64,000 nucleotides of DNA from the NCBI RefSeq assembly GCF_902498915.1, contig NZ_CABVLQ010000001.1; one strand, written 5' to 3'. The notes beneath the pieces were generated by a model, which saw only the letters and a list, made by a program, of their open reading frames with translations, was not told the origin of the DNA and did no database searches. The position numbers and the translations under genes are program-made. The stretch is from Escherichia ruysiae. GTDB taxonomy: Bacteria; Pseudomonadota; Gammaproteobacteria; Enterobacterales; Enterobacteriaceae. This document shows, piece by piece, positions 7,673-16,121 of this stretch (the stretch's first letter is position 1; each line of letters opens with the position of its first letter).

Positions 7673-8908
7673 ATGTTATTGCCCGGTAAACGTAATTATA
7701 TTTTGCTCAGTATTTTCGATTTCCTGTACCTCTTTGCCTGGTCGGCAACGATGGCATTTTTTGTCATATGGACGACACAGCATCTGGAAATTACCGCCAC
7801 ACGCACAGGATTACTTTATTCCGTTAATGCTTTCATTGCGTTATTAATGCAACCGTTCTTCGGTTTCATCTCCGATAAATTTGGTCTTAAGAAACAACTC
7901 ATCTGGATCCTCGTCGCATTATTACTTCCCGTAGGCCCATTCTTTATTTATGTGTACGCCCCGCTTCTGGTTCATAACTTCTGGCTGGGCGCTGTTTTGG
8001 GTGGCGTTTACCTGGGGATCATTTTTAATTCTGGCTGTGGCGTTCTGGATTCCTGGATAGATAAAGTTTCGCGTCGTTATCATTTTGAATATGGTCGCGT
8101 AAGAATGTGGGGCTCTCTGGGATGGGCCGCCGCCGCGTGGATTGTGGGTAAATACATTGATACCAGCCCTAATCTCTCTTTCTGGCTGGCAAGCTGTGCC
8201 ATTGTGGTCGCCGCAATCTGCTTTATGTTTACCAAAATCGAACTGACCGAGGCGGAAATTGAAAAAACCAATTCGCTGAAAGCTATCCATGCGCTTGAAC
8301 TGGCGAAAAATAGTCAGTTCTGGTTTTTATTGATGTTCACTCTGTTCGTAACGCAAATTTATGACACCTACGATCAACAATTCGCACAATATTTTTCGCT
8401 GCAATTTCCGACACCAGAAGAAGGCAATCGCTGGTACGGGATTCTGGCTTCTGTCCAGGTCTGTGGAGAAACCCTATTTCTCTGTCTGATGCCGTGGTTT
8501 GTTAACCGCACTGGCGCAAAATGGGCATTAGTGATTGCCGGAACCATTATGTCGTTGCGCATTGCCGGTTCTGCAATCCAACTGGGACCAGTGTGGATTG
8601 CAGCCGTTAAAATGATGCACGCCATCGAAAAACCACTGATCCTGGTATCTGTGTTTAAATTTATCGCAGCTAACTTTGATCATAAACTCTCTTCGACGGT
8701 CTACCTGCTGGTGCTTTTTGTGGCATCCATCGCCACGGCAATCTATTCACCTATTGCCGGCTATCTGTATGACACCATTGGCTTTGCTGAAACCTATCTC
8801 ATCCTGGGGGCGATTGCCGGTTGTTTCACGCTTATTTCGGTCTTTACGCTGCGGGACAAATCCAGCAACCAGCCTGCAAAGGCGCTAACTGAAAACCCTG
8901 TAGCCTGA
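7673..8908 (+). CDS. LacY-type oligosaccharide:H+ symporter
   Basis: This major facilitator of the oligosaccharide:H+ symporter family should have 12 membrane helices and be about 411 aa long. Residues that define the LacY mechanism are kept. Counted from the longer in-frame start at 7622, they are R161 (LacY R144), E283 (E269), R313 (R302), H333 (H322) and E336 (E325). The sugar-binding E126 of LacY is replaced by Asp (D143), as in the sucrose permease CscB, so substrate choice may differ from lactose. I chose the ATG at 7673 because GAGG lies 8 bases before it. The ATG at 7622 lacks a clear ribosome-binding site and would add a 17-residue tail not seen in LacY. It is paired with the GH42 enzyme as the uptake step. 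Confidence 0.88.
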   Translation: MLLPGKRNYILLSIFDFLYLFAWSATMAFFVIWTTQHLEITATRTGLLYSVNAFIALLMQPFFGFISDKFGLKKQLIWILVALLLPVGPFFIYVYAPLLVHNFWLGAVLGGVYLGIIFNSGCGVLDSWIDKVSRRYHFEYGRVRMWGSLGWAAAAWIVGKYIDTSPNLSFWLASCAIVVAAICFMFTKIELTEAEIEKTNSLKAIHALELAKNSQFWFLLMFTLFVTQIYDTYDQQFAQYFSLQFPTPEEGNRWYGILASVQVCGETLFLCLMPWFVNRTGAKWALVIAGTIMSLRIAGSAIQLGPVWIAAVKMMHAIEKPLILVSVFKFIAANFDHKLSSTVYLLVLFVASIATAIYSPIAGYLYDTIGFAETYLILGAIAGCFTLISVFTLRDKSSNQPAKALTENPVA

Positions 8909-8918
8909 TAACCATTTG

Positions 8919-8941
8919 CGCCCCGATAGTTGGGGCGTTTT
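8919..8941 (+). terminator. Terminator after the permease gene
   Basis: CGCCCC (8919-8924) pairs with GGGGCG (8932-8937) across a 7-nt loop and is followed by TTTT. It starts 10 bases after the permease stop and ends the accessory cassette transcript before rimO. Confidence 0.8.
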
Positions 8942-9035
8942 CCTCGCCTGTTGACCAGATTACGATACAAATTTTATCCAGAACTCTGTAGAATCCCTGC
9001 CCTGACCTTTCCTGTAACTGAATATTTTTTAAGCT

Positions 9036-10361
9036 ATGAGCAAAGTAACTCCCCAGCCGAAAATCGGCTTTGTTTCCCTCGGCTGTCCGAAAAACCTCGT
9101 CGATTCAGAGCGTATTCTGACCGAATTGCGCACTGAAGGTTATGACGTAGTACCGAGCTACGACGACGCAGACATGGTAATCGTCAACACCTGCGGTTTT
9201 ATTGACAGTGCGGTGCAAGAATCACTGGAAGCCATTGGCGAAGCGTTGAATGAAAACGGCAAGGTAATAGTGACCGGTTGTCTGGGGGCGAAAGAAGATC
9301 AGATCCGCGAAGTCCACCCGAAAGTGCTGGAAATCACCGGCCCTCATAGCTATGAGCAGGTTCTGGAGCACGTTCATCACTACGTGCCAAAACCGAAACA
9401 CAACCCATTTCTGAGCCTGGTGCCTGAGCAAGGCGTTAAGCTGACGCCACGTCATTACGCTTATCTGAAGATATCCGAAGGCTGTAACCATCGCTGCACC
9501 TTCTGCATTATTCCGTCTATGCGCGGCGATTTGGTGAGCCGTCCGATTGGCGAAGTGTTAAGCGAAGCGAAACGCCTGGTAGATGCGGGCGTTAAAGAGA
9601 TTCTGGTGATCTCCCAGGATACTTCCGCGTATGGCGTTGATGTTAAACACCGTACAGGCTTTTACAACGGCGAGCCGGTAAAAACCAGTATGGTCAGCCT
9701 GTGCGAACAGTTATCAAAACTGGGGATCTGGACACGTCTGCACTACGTTTACCCTTACCCGCATGTAGATGACGTTATCCCGCTGATGGCTGAAGGCAAA
9801 ATCCTGCCGTATCTGGATATTCCGTTACAGCACGCCAGCCCGCGCATTCTCAAACTAATGAAGCGCCCGGGTTCTGTAGATCGCCAACTGGCACGCATCA
9901 AACAGTGGCGCGAAATCTGCCCGGAACTGACCCTGCGTTCAACCTTTATTGTCGGCTTCCCTGGCGAGACGGAAGAAGATTTCCAGATGCTGCTCGACTT
10001 CCTGAAAGAAGCACGTCTGGATCGCGTTGGCTGCTTTAAATACAGCCCGGTTGAAGGCGCAGACGCCAATGCCCTGCCTGACCAGGTTCCGGAAGAAGTG
10101 AAAGAAGAACGCTGGAATCGCTTCATGCAACTGCAGCAGCAGATTTCCGCCGAGCGCCTGCAAGAAAAAGTGGGCCGTGAAATTCTGGTGATCGTCGACG
10201 AAGTAGACGAAGAAGGCGCGATTGGCCGCAGCATGGCAGATGCACCGGAAATCGACGGCGCGGTTTATCTCAACGGTGAAACCAACGTTAAGCCGGGCGA
10301 TATCCTGCGTGTGAAAGTCGAGCACGCCGACGAGTACGATTTGTGGGGTAGTCGGGTTTAA
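9036..10361 (+). CDS. rimO: Ribosomal protein uS12 methylthiotransferase RimO
   Basis: This radical-SAM methylthiotransferase of 441 aa adds a methylthio group to Asp88 of ribosomal protein S12. The N-terminal MTTase domain carries the cluster cysteines C17, C53 and C82. The radical-SAM CxxxCxxC motif is C150, C154, C157. A C-terminal TRAM domain (about 375-441) binds the substrate. The length equals that of the E. coli protein. Only a weak AAG precedes the ATG. It is transcribed alone and converges on dgcI. Confidence 0.97.
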   Translation: MSKVTPQPKIGFVSLGCPKNLVDSERILTELRTEGYDVVPSYDDADMVIVNTCGFIDSAVQESLEAIGEALNENGKVIVTGCLGAKEDQIREVHPKVLEITGPHSYEQVLEHVHHYVPKPKHNPFLSLVPEQGVKLTPRHYAYLKISEGCNHRCTFCIIPSMRGDLVSRPIGEVLSEAKRLVDAGVKEILVISQDTSAYGVDVKHRTGFYNGEPVKTSMVSLCEQLSKLGIWTRLHYVYPYPHVDDVIPLMAEGKILPYLDIPLQHASPRILKLMKRPGSVDRQLARIKQWREICPELTLRSTFIVGFPGETEEDFQMLLDFLKEARLDRVGCFKYSPVEGADANALPDQVPEEVKEERWNRFMQLQQQISAERLQEKVGREILVIVDEVDEEGAIGRSMADAPEIDGAVYLNGETNVKPGDILRVKVEHADEYDLWGSRV

Positions 10362-10371
10362 TTAATTCAGG

Positions 10372-10393
10372 CCGGGCAAAATCATTTGCCCGG
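10372..10393. terminator. Bidirectional terminator between rimO and dgcI
   Basis: CCGGGCAAA (10372-10380) and TTTGCCCGG (10385-10393) form a perfect 9-bp stem with a 4-nt loop, placed between two convergent stops. Short T-rich stretches flank it on both strands. Confidence 0.75.
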
Positions 10394-10407
10394 TTCGTTA
10401 ATAAAAA

Positions 10408-11736
10408 TTACTGCCAGCTAATCTGTGCCCTGCCGTTTTTCTTACTTTTATACAGCCGCTCATCCGCCAGCATTTTTAACCGTTCAACGGTAGTACATTC
10501 ATTTGAATGCGCCACGCCGATACTGGTGCTTAAATTAATACTCCCCACCTGGAAATTAACGATATCTTTTAAAATCGATAGCAACTCATCCAGGGTTCCG
10601 CCAGTATAAATCACCGCAAATTCGTCGCCGCCAAAGCGGTAGACTTTGCCTTTATCCACCGGAATTTGTGATTTAAGGATTTTCACGACCTTCATCAACA
10701 CTTCATCGCCCAACAAATGACCGAAGGTATCGTTAATATTTTTGAATTTATCGACGTCAAACAGGCATAAATAACCACCTTTTTCCGGTAAGGTTTTTAA
10801 ATCTTCGTCAAAGGATTTTCTGCCCATTGCTTTTGTCAGATCGTCAAGAAACGCCGAGTTATACATGCTGTAGAGTTTTTTGACATCCGCCGCCGAAAAG
10901 AAAAGCCCACCGTCCAGCACGCGATCAAAATGGTTATTAATAATGGCTTCTTTCTCAACAATGCCACGATTAATCACTCTGCGTATCAGATAGAGGCAAC
11001 TTGTGCCTGAAATAACTGCCACCAAGGCAGCAAAGAAAATAATCAGCGTACATACCTGCAAATAAACGTCTTTTTTATAAGCAAATACGTACAATCCGGT
11101 CGGCAAATAGGAGAAATGTTCCATCGCTTCCGAAACGGTGAAGATGGCGTTTTTGGCATTATATTCATCACCGGTAACTGGCTTGCCGTTCTTAAACAGT
11201 GAGAACATCAGGTTCTCGCTATCCATTGCCAGTGACTTTGACAGTAACGAAAATCGCTCCAGCCCAAGCAAAAATATCAAACTGCGATTGTGAGTAACCG
11301 GATAGAGATAATAGACGAAGGTTTTGCCGTCAAAAGAGATGAACCCCGTATTTTTAACATGCCGATACTTAACAACTTGCATAATATCTGCACAATAATT
11401 ATTTTCATACTCCTTAACCTGAATACACTCATCACTGGAAATCAGATAAGGACCAACATCATACAAATAAGAAGGTGAAACCGAGTCAGCGTAAGCTGTG
11501 CGCAAGCCAGCCAGCAATTCTTCTTCAGTCGGGTTAAGCGTGTTAATGAGATCAATTGCCACACTACGCCGATATTCAGCAATATTTGCCACCGCAAAAG
11601 CAGTATCAATAACGGACTGTTTCAGGCCATACACCCGTTCTTTTACCATCTGGGTATAGATCCCGCAGGCAACTGCTGAAATCATGATAAAAATCAGCAG
11701 ACTGACTGTAAGTACGAATTTATTGATTCTGGACAT
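10408..11736 (-). CDS. dgcI: Diguanylate cyclase DgcI (YliF)
   Basis: This inner-membrane protein of 442 aa has a transmembrane helix near residues 8-27, a periplasmic sensing region (about 30-225), a second helix (about 226-250) and a cytoplasmic GGDEF domain. The signature is intact (RFGGDEFAV, near residue 370), so it should make cyclic-di-GMP from two GTP. pdeI lies 7 bases upstream on the same strand, so a cyclase and a phosphodiesterase are co-transcribed and may set a local c-di-GMP level. The sensed signal is unknown. Confidence 0.94.
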   Translation of the reverse strand: MSRINKFVLTVSLLIFIMISAVACGIYTQMVKERVYGLKQSVIDTAFAVANIAEYRRSVAIDLINTLNPTEEELLAGLRTAYADSVSPSYLYDVGPYLISSDECIQVKEYENNYCADIMQVVKYRHVKNTGFISFDGKTFVYYLYPVTHNRSLIFLLGLERFSLLSKSLAMDSENLMFSLFKNGKPVTGDEYNAKNAIFTVSEAMEHFSYLPTGLYVFAYKKDVYLQVCTLIIFFAALVAVISGTSCLYLIRRVINRGIVEKEAIINNHFDRVLDGGLFFSAADVKKLYSMYNSAFLDDLTKAMGRKSFDEDLKTLPEKGGYLCLFDVDKFKNINDTFGHLLGDEVLMKVVKILKSQIPVDKGKVYRFGGDEFAVIYTGGTLDELLSILKDIVNFQVGSINLSTSIGVAHSNECTTVERLKMLADERLYKSKKNGRAQISWQ

Positions 11737-11743
11737 ACCTAAA

Positions 11744-14092
11744 CTACTCTTTTACTAACTTTCCACTTTTGTCCCAGGCAGAGAATGGCAACGGCTTCTG
11801 GTACAGATACCCCTGGGCCTGAACACACCCTAATTTGATTAATTCACGCGCAACCTCTTCGCTCTCAACACCTTCTGCAATCACCGGGATCCGGTTATAG
11901 CGTGCCAGGTCGAAGATAATGCGCAAAATTTTACCCGCAGTGCCGAAAATATCGCCGGTAAATTGCGAGTCCACTTTTATGCTATCAGGATTAATTTCAT
12001 AAAAACGTTTCAGGTTTGACAAACCCGTACCAAAGTCATCAATCGATATTCGTACCCCTTGTTTACGCAGCTGTTCAATATTGAGATAAAAATGTTCACT
12101 AATTCGCTCAATCACAGTTTCAGTGATCTCAATACAGAGACTTTTCGCTGTCAGTTCATGTTCTTTCATGATGGCGATAAAACGCTCATGAAAATGAGGT
12201 TCGTTTAACTGCCAGGGCGAAACATTTATATGCAGTAAGAAATCCTGTTTCAGGAGCGCACGCTGGCTAAAATGGCGGAATTCAGCCATCGCCGTTTTAA
12301 TAATTTGGTAACCCAGTTCATTGATAAAAGCGATATCTTCCGCGATAGCAATAAACTTCAGTGGCGAGATGATCCCCCGCTCCGCAGAAACCCAGCGGCA
12401 CAGTGCCTCAGCGCCCAGAATTTCACGGGTGTTAATATCAACAATCGGTTGATAAACCAGGAATAGCTCGCCTTTTTCCATTGCATGACGGATATTGCGC
12501 GCAATCCAGATATTCTCTTCAATTTCGCTGAGTTTCGCATCATCACAGAAAATAAACTCAGAGAACATATGGTCACGGATGCTGGAAATCGCCAGCTTCA
12601 GTTTTTCTGCGTAGCTCCAGGCATTTTCGCCCTTCAGAGGTTCACAAATGGCAGATTTGTGTATACGCAGATTGCGATAGCCAAAGCTACTGTCGAAATC
12701 GTTTATCATCGCTATTTTACGAGTAAACGTCTGTATATTTTCCCGACATAATAATAAATATAAATCGGCATTAAATGTCACGATATCGCAGCATTGTGCA
12801 TATTTCTCGGCAATTCGCTGACACAGCCTCCTGACGATTTTGTTGCGTTCCTCGACACCAAACACGGCTTCGACGGCTTCCAGTCCGCACAGTTTGATGA
12901 TCCCGGCGGCCAGATACTGATTATTGTTTGACTCAATAATCGCCATATTTTTGATAAAACCGCTTTCCTGATCGTAGGAGATCAGCGAGAGCAATTTATT
13001 TGAACGCTCAACTTCAGCATCTTTCATTTCCGCGATCGAATTTTTGATGCTGATAATCTCTTTCGCATCGCCGTCACGAATTTTCAGTGCCTGCATTTGA
13101 TCCGCAGAGTCAGGTAAAAACTCCAGCGTATTGACCAGCGTTGTCATTTCTGAAAATTGGCGACGGAACACACGGGTCGTCATTAAGTAAACCGCCAGCA
13201 ATACGACAATAATGAAAGCAAACGGTAAATAAAAAAGTTTATCTGACGCGTTAAATAGTTTCCCCGTAGGATAATAAAAATAGATTTCGAATAGCGAGTT
13301 ATTGGGTACGCGCGATGTTTTTGCTATATACTCCGTATCGACAGAATCAATAATATTATAATTATCTTCGCTATTATAAATAATCAATTTTTCACGGGCG
13401 AGTTGGTTCTTTGCAATGATTTCATAACCTTGTTTCAGAAACAACACTTCATCAGTTGCGCTGATTTGATCAAGGTATTCGTTCAGGTATCGCCAGTTTA
13501 AATCGACATGAATTTTATCAATAGCCAGCAAATCACGGTCTTTGCCGTTAATTCGTAGTGTAAAAGAAATACATTTTTTCCCCGGACGATCAAAGCAATT
13601 ATATGCCGGATTCCAGCTACTGTCAGAGCCATCCGAAGCTACTGACCACGGGCGCTGCGACGGATTAAAATCGGCAAAGATGACGCGTCCTGCCTCATCA
13701 ACAAGGGGACCATTTACCTTTTCCTGATGATAAACAAAGATTTTATCATTCGCCCGCCGCGAAAATAGATAATATTTATCATTATCCAGTACCAGCCCCA
13801 CTGAGTCTAAAAATGGCATCATTTCCATTTTCAGGATGACAGCTCGTTTAATCTCCTCACTGTTTTTCAATAAATAAAGTGAGTCCTTTAACGTCAGAGC
13901 GGAACGTTCAATATCTTTAAAGAAATAGCCAACGTTTTTTTGAATAAGTTCAAAGCGGCTATCAGCACGTTTTACCGCACGCTCCGATACCAGCTGATAG
14001 TTAATGATGAAAAAAAGAACAATAAATGACAGCGCAGCCAATAAAAATAAAATTATCAGCCTGATCTTTATCTTTTCGTATAAACTCAGCAT
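11744..14092 (-). CDS. pdeI: Cyclic-di-GMP phosphodiesterase PdeI (YliE)
   Basis: This 782-aa membrane protein has an N-terminal helix (about 10-30), a large periplasmic sensor region, a second helix (about 285-305), a degenerate GGDEF-like middle domain and a C-terminal EAL domain. The EAL signature is present (GAEALCRW, near residue 555), as are later conserved segments such as IDDFGTG and AEGVE, so hydrolysis of c-di-GMP is expected. No GGDEF signature is visible in the middle domain, which is probably regulatory. It leads the pdeI-dgcI operon. Confidence 0.93.
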   Translation of the reverse strand: MLSLYEKIKIRLIILFLLAALSFIVLFFIINYQLVSERAVKRADSRFELIQKNVGYFFKDIERSALTLKDSLYLLKNSEEIKRAVILKMEMMPFLDSVGLVLDNDKYYLFSRRANDKIFVYHQEKVNGPLVDEAGRVIFADFNPSQRPWSVASDGSDSSWNPAYNCFDRPGKKCISFTLRINGKDRDLLAIDKIHVDLNWRYLNEYLDQISATDEVLFLKQGYEIIAKNQLAREKLIIYNSEDNYNIIDSVDTEYIAKTSRVPNNSLFEIYFYYPTGKLFNASDKLFYLPFAFIIVVLLAVYLMTTRVFRRQFSEMTTLVNTLEFLPDSADQMQALKIRDGDAKEIISIKNSIAEMKDAEVERSNKLLSLISYDQESGFIKNMAIIESNNNQYLAAGIIKLCGLEAVEAVFGVEERNKIVRRLCQRIAEKYAQCCDIVTFNADLYLLLCRENIQTFTRKIAMINDFDSSFGYRNLRIHKSAICEPLKGENAWSYAEKLKLAISSIRDHMFSEFIFCDDAKLSEIEENIWIARNIRHAMEKGELFLVYQPIVDINTREILGAEALCRWVSAERGIISPLKFIAIAEDIAFINELGYQIIKTAMAEFRHFSQRALLKQDFLLHINVSPWQLNEPHFHERFIAIMKEHELTAKSLCIEITETVIERISEHFYLNIEQLRKQGVRISIDDFGTGLSNLKRFYEINPDSIKVDSQFTGDIFGTAGKILRIIFDLARYNRIPVIAEGVESEEVARELIKLGCVQAQGYLYQKPLPFSAWDKSGKLVKE

Positions 14093-14129
14093 GTTAATAC
14101 ATTTAACAAAATAACTGTCAATACGCTGT

Positions 14130-14164
14130 GCCGCTGCATAAATAGTCCCTCACAGCGGCTTTTT
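14130..14164 (+). terminator. Terminator-like hairpin upstream of pdeI
   Basis: GCCGCTG (14130-14136) and CAGCGGC (14153-14159) can pair and are followed by TTTTT on the plus strand. No plus-strand gene ends here; it lies between the gsiD end and the pdeI start. It may block antisense transcription, or be chance. Confidence 0.3.
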
Positions 14165-14269
14165 AACCAAATTACTCGATTCTACAAAATTAGAAGAAAG
14201 TTACAACACTTGCTTAAGGCAATAATTTCCTCTGAGGTCATTACCCTTTCAAGCAATATTCAACCGTGA

Positions 14270-15181
14270 CTATCCTTTAATTTTGGGGTCCAGCGCATCA
14301 CGCAAACCATCACCCAGCAAGTTGAACGCCAGCACGGTCAGGAAAATAGCCAGTGCCGGGAAAACCGCCACATGCGGCGCGATAACCATATCCGCTCTCG
14401 CTTCGTTGAGCATCGCTCCCCACTCCGGGGTCGGCGGCTGCGCTCCCAGGCCGAGAAACGACAGACTGGCGGCGGAGATAATTGAGGTGCCAATGCGCAT
14501 GGTAAAGAACACGACGATGGAAGAGACTGTCCCCGGTAAGATGTGGCGCAACAAAATGGTCATATCGCTGGCCCCAATACTGCGCGCTGATTCAATAAAG
14601 GTTTGCTGTTTTAACACCAGCGTGTTGCCGCGCACCAGTCGGGCAAACGCAGGAATAGAAAAGATAGCGACGGCGATAATCACGTTAGCAATGCCGCTTC
14701 CCAGCACCGCGACAACAGCAATAGCCAGCAAAATGCCAGGGAAAGCAAACAGCACATCGCAAATACGCATGATCAGCCGATCCCACCAGCCTTCGTAATA
14801 TCCAGCCAGCAAACCCAGCAACGTCCCAATCGCCGCACCGATAAACACCGCAAACACACCCGCCGCCAGCGAGATTTGTGCACCAACCAGGACACGGCTG
14901 AAAATGTCGCGCCCCAGTGAATCGACGCCAAACCAGTGCTGCAAAGAAGGTCCGTTATTCAGATTGTCATAATCGAAATAATTTTCGGCGTCATAGGGGA
15001 CGATCCAGCGTGCAAAAATTGCCATCACAATCAACAAAATGACGAATAATGCGGCGGTCATCGCCATATGCTGACGGCGAAAACGTCGCCAGAACTCATG
15101 CCACGGAGTACGCACCTGATCAGGTTTTACTAGTGGCATGGCGTTTAACACCGCCTGACGACGCCAGTTAAATAATCGCAT
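14270..15181 (-). CDS. gsiD: Glutathione ABC transporter permease GsiD
   Basis: This inner-membrane permease of 303 aa belongs to the DppC/OppC class. It has an extended cytoplasmic N-terminus, a first helix near 40-60, and five further helices containing the EAA loop that docks the ATPase (ESARSIGASD region). It forms the channel for glutathione import with GsiC. It is the last gene of the iaaA-gsiABCD operon and starts 2 bases after gsiC. Confidence 0.96.
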   Translation of the reverse strand: MRLFNWRRQAVLNAMPLVKPDQVRTPWHEFWRRFRRQHMAMTAALFVILLIVMAIFARWIVPYDAENYFDYDNLNNGPSLQHWFGVDSLGRDIFSRVLVGAQISLAAGVFAVFIGAAIGTLLGLLAGYYEGWWDRLIMRICDVLFAFPGILLAIAVVAVLGSGIANVIIAVAIFSIPAFARLVRGNTLVLKQQTFIESARSIGASDMTILLRHILPGTVSSIVVFFTMRIGTSIISAASLSFLGLGAQPPTPEWGAMLNEARADMVIAPHVAVFPALAIFLTVLAFNLLGDGLRDALDPKIKG

Positions 15182-15183
15182 CC

Positions 15184-16104
15184 TTACTTGTACCTGATAG
15201 CCGGGTTAATGGCGGCGTAAAGCACATCCACCACTAAGTTGATAAGAATAAATTCCAGCGAGAAAAGCAGAATTTCCGCCTGAATCACCGGGTAATCGCG
15301 CATTTCTACGGAGTCAACGAGTAAGCGTCCAAGTCCGGGCCAGTTGAAAACCTTCTCCACCACGATGGAACCTCCGAGCAAAAAGCCAAACTGTAAGCCC
15401 ATCATAGTCACTACCGGGATCATCGCGTTGCGTAGCCCATGTTTGAGGACAACCCAGGTTTCGCTCCCCCCTTTCGCCCTCGCGGTACGCATATAATCTT
15501 CGCTTAAAACGTCGACAAACGACGCGCGGGTGAAGCGCGCCATCACGGCTGCCACTGCCGCGCCGAGCGTCAGGGAGGGTAAAATGTAGTGCTGCCAACT
15601 GTCTGCACCTACGGTAGGCAGCCAGCCCAGCTCAACGGAGAAAACCTGTATCAAAAGCATCCCCAGGGCAAATGCCGGGAAGGAGATCCCCGACACCGCG
15701 ATGGTCATACTCAATCGATCCGGCCAACGGTTACGCCAGACGGCGGCGATAATTCCTGCCGCCATACCAAATATCACCGCCCAGACCATACTGGTTATGG
15801 TCAGCCACAGCGTTGGCATGAAGCGGCTGGCAATCTCATCGGCAACCGGACGACGCGACACCATCGACAGGCCAAAATCTCCCTGCACTGCGTTGCTGAT
15901 GTAGTGCCAGAACTGGTGATACAGCGGCTGATCCAGACCCAGTTGCTGACGCACCAGTTCGATGACCTGAGCATCGGCTTCGGGGCCGGCAATCAATCGC
16001 GCCGGATCGCCGGGCAGCATATGGACAAATAAAAACACCAGCACCGAGACGATAAACAGCGTCGGAATCAACCCCAGTAAGCGTTTGATAACGTAATTAA
16101 GCAT
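15184..16104 (-). CDS. gsiC: Glutathione ABC transporter permease GsiC
   Basis: This DppB/OppB-class permease of 306 aa begins with the typical MLNYVIKRLLGLIP helix and has about six membrane segments. The EAA loop sits around YMRTARAKGGSE. It pairs with GsiD to form the membrane pore of the glutathione importer. It lies 17 bases after gsiB and 2 bases before gsiD in one transcription unit. Confidence 0.96.
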   Translation of the reverse strand: MLNYVIKRLLGLIPTLFIVSVLVFLFVHMLPGDPARLIAGPEADAQVIELVRQQLGLDQPLYHQFWHYISNAVQGDFGLSMVSRRPVADEIASRFMPTLWLTITSMVWAVIFGMAAGIIAAVWRNRWPDRLSMTIAVSGISFPAFALGMLLIQVFSVELGWLPTVGADSWQHYILPSLTLGAAVAAVMARFTRASFVDVLSEDYMRTARAKGGSETWVVLKHGLRNAMIPVVTMMGLQFGFLLGGSIVVEKVFNWPGLGRLLVDSVEMRDYPVIQAEILLFSLEFILINLVVDVLYAAINPAIRYK

Positions 16105-16121
16105 TCCACTCCCTGCGTTGC

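Noticed and set aside
4047..8908. The cassette as the classical lac operon
   Set aside because: The enzyme is GH42 with a four-cysteine metal site, not GH2 LacZ. Gene order and orientation differ, lacA is absent, and the position is bssR-rimO.
4047..8908. The cassette as a mobile element
   Set aside because: I found no transposase, integrase, terminal repeats or tRNA junction, and its composition matches the surroundings. Gain by homologous recombination or loss elsewhere is more likely.
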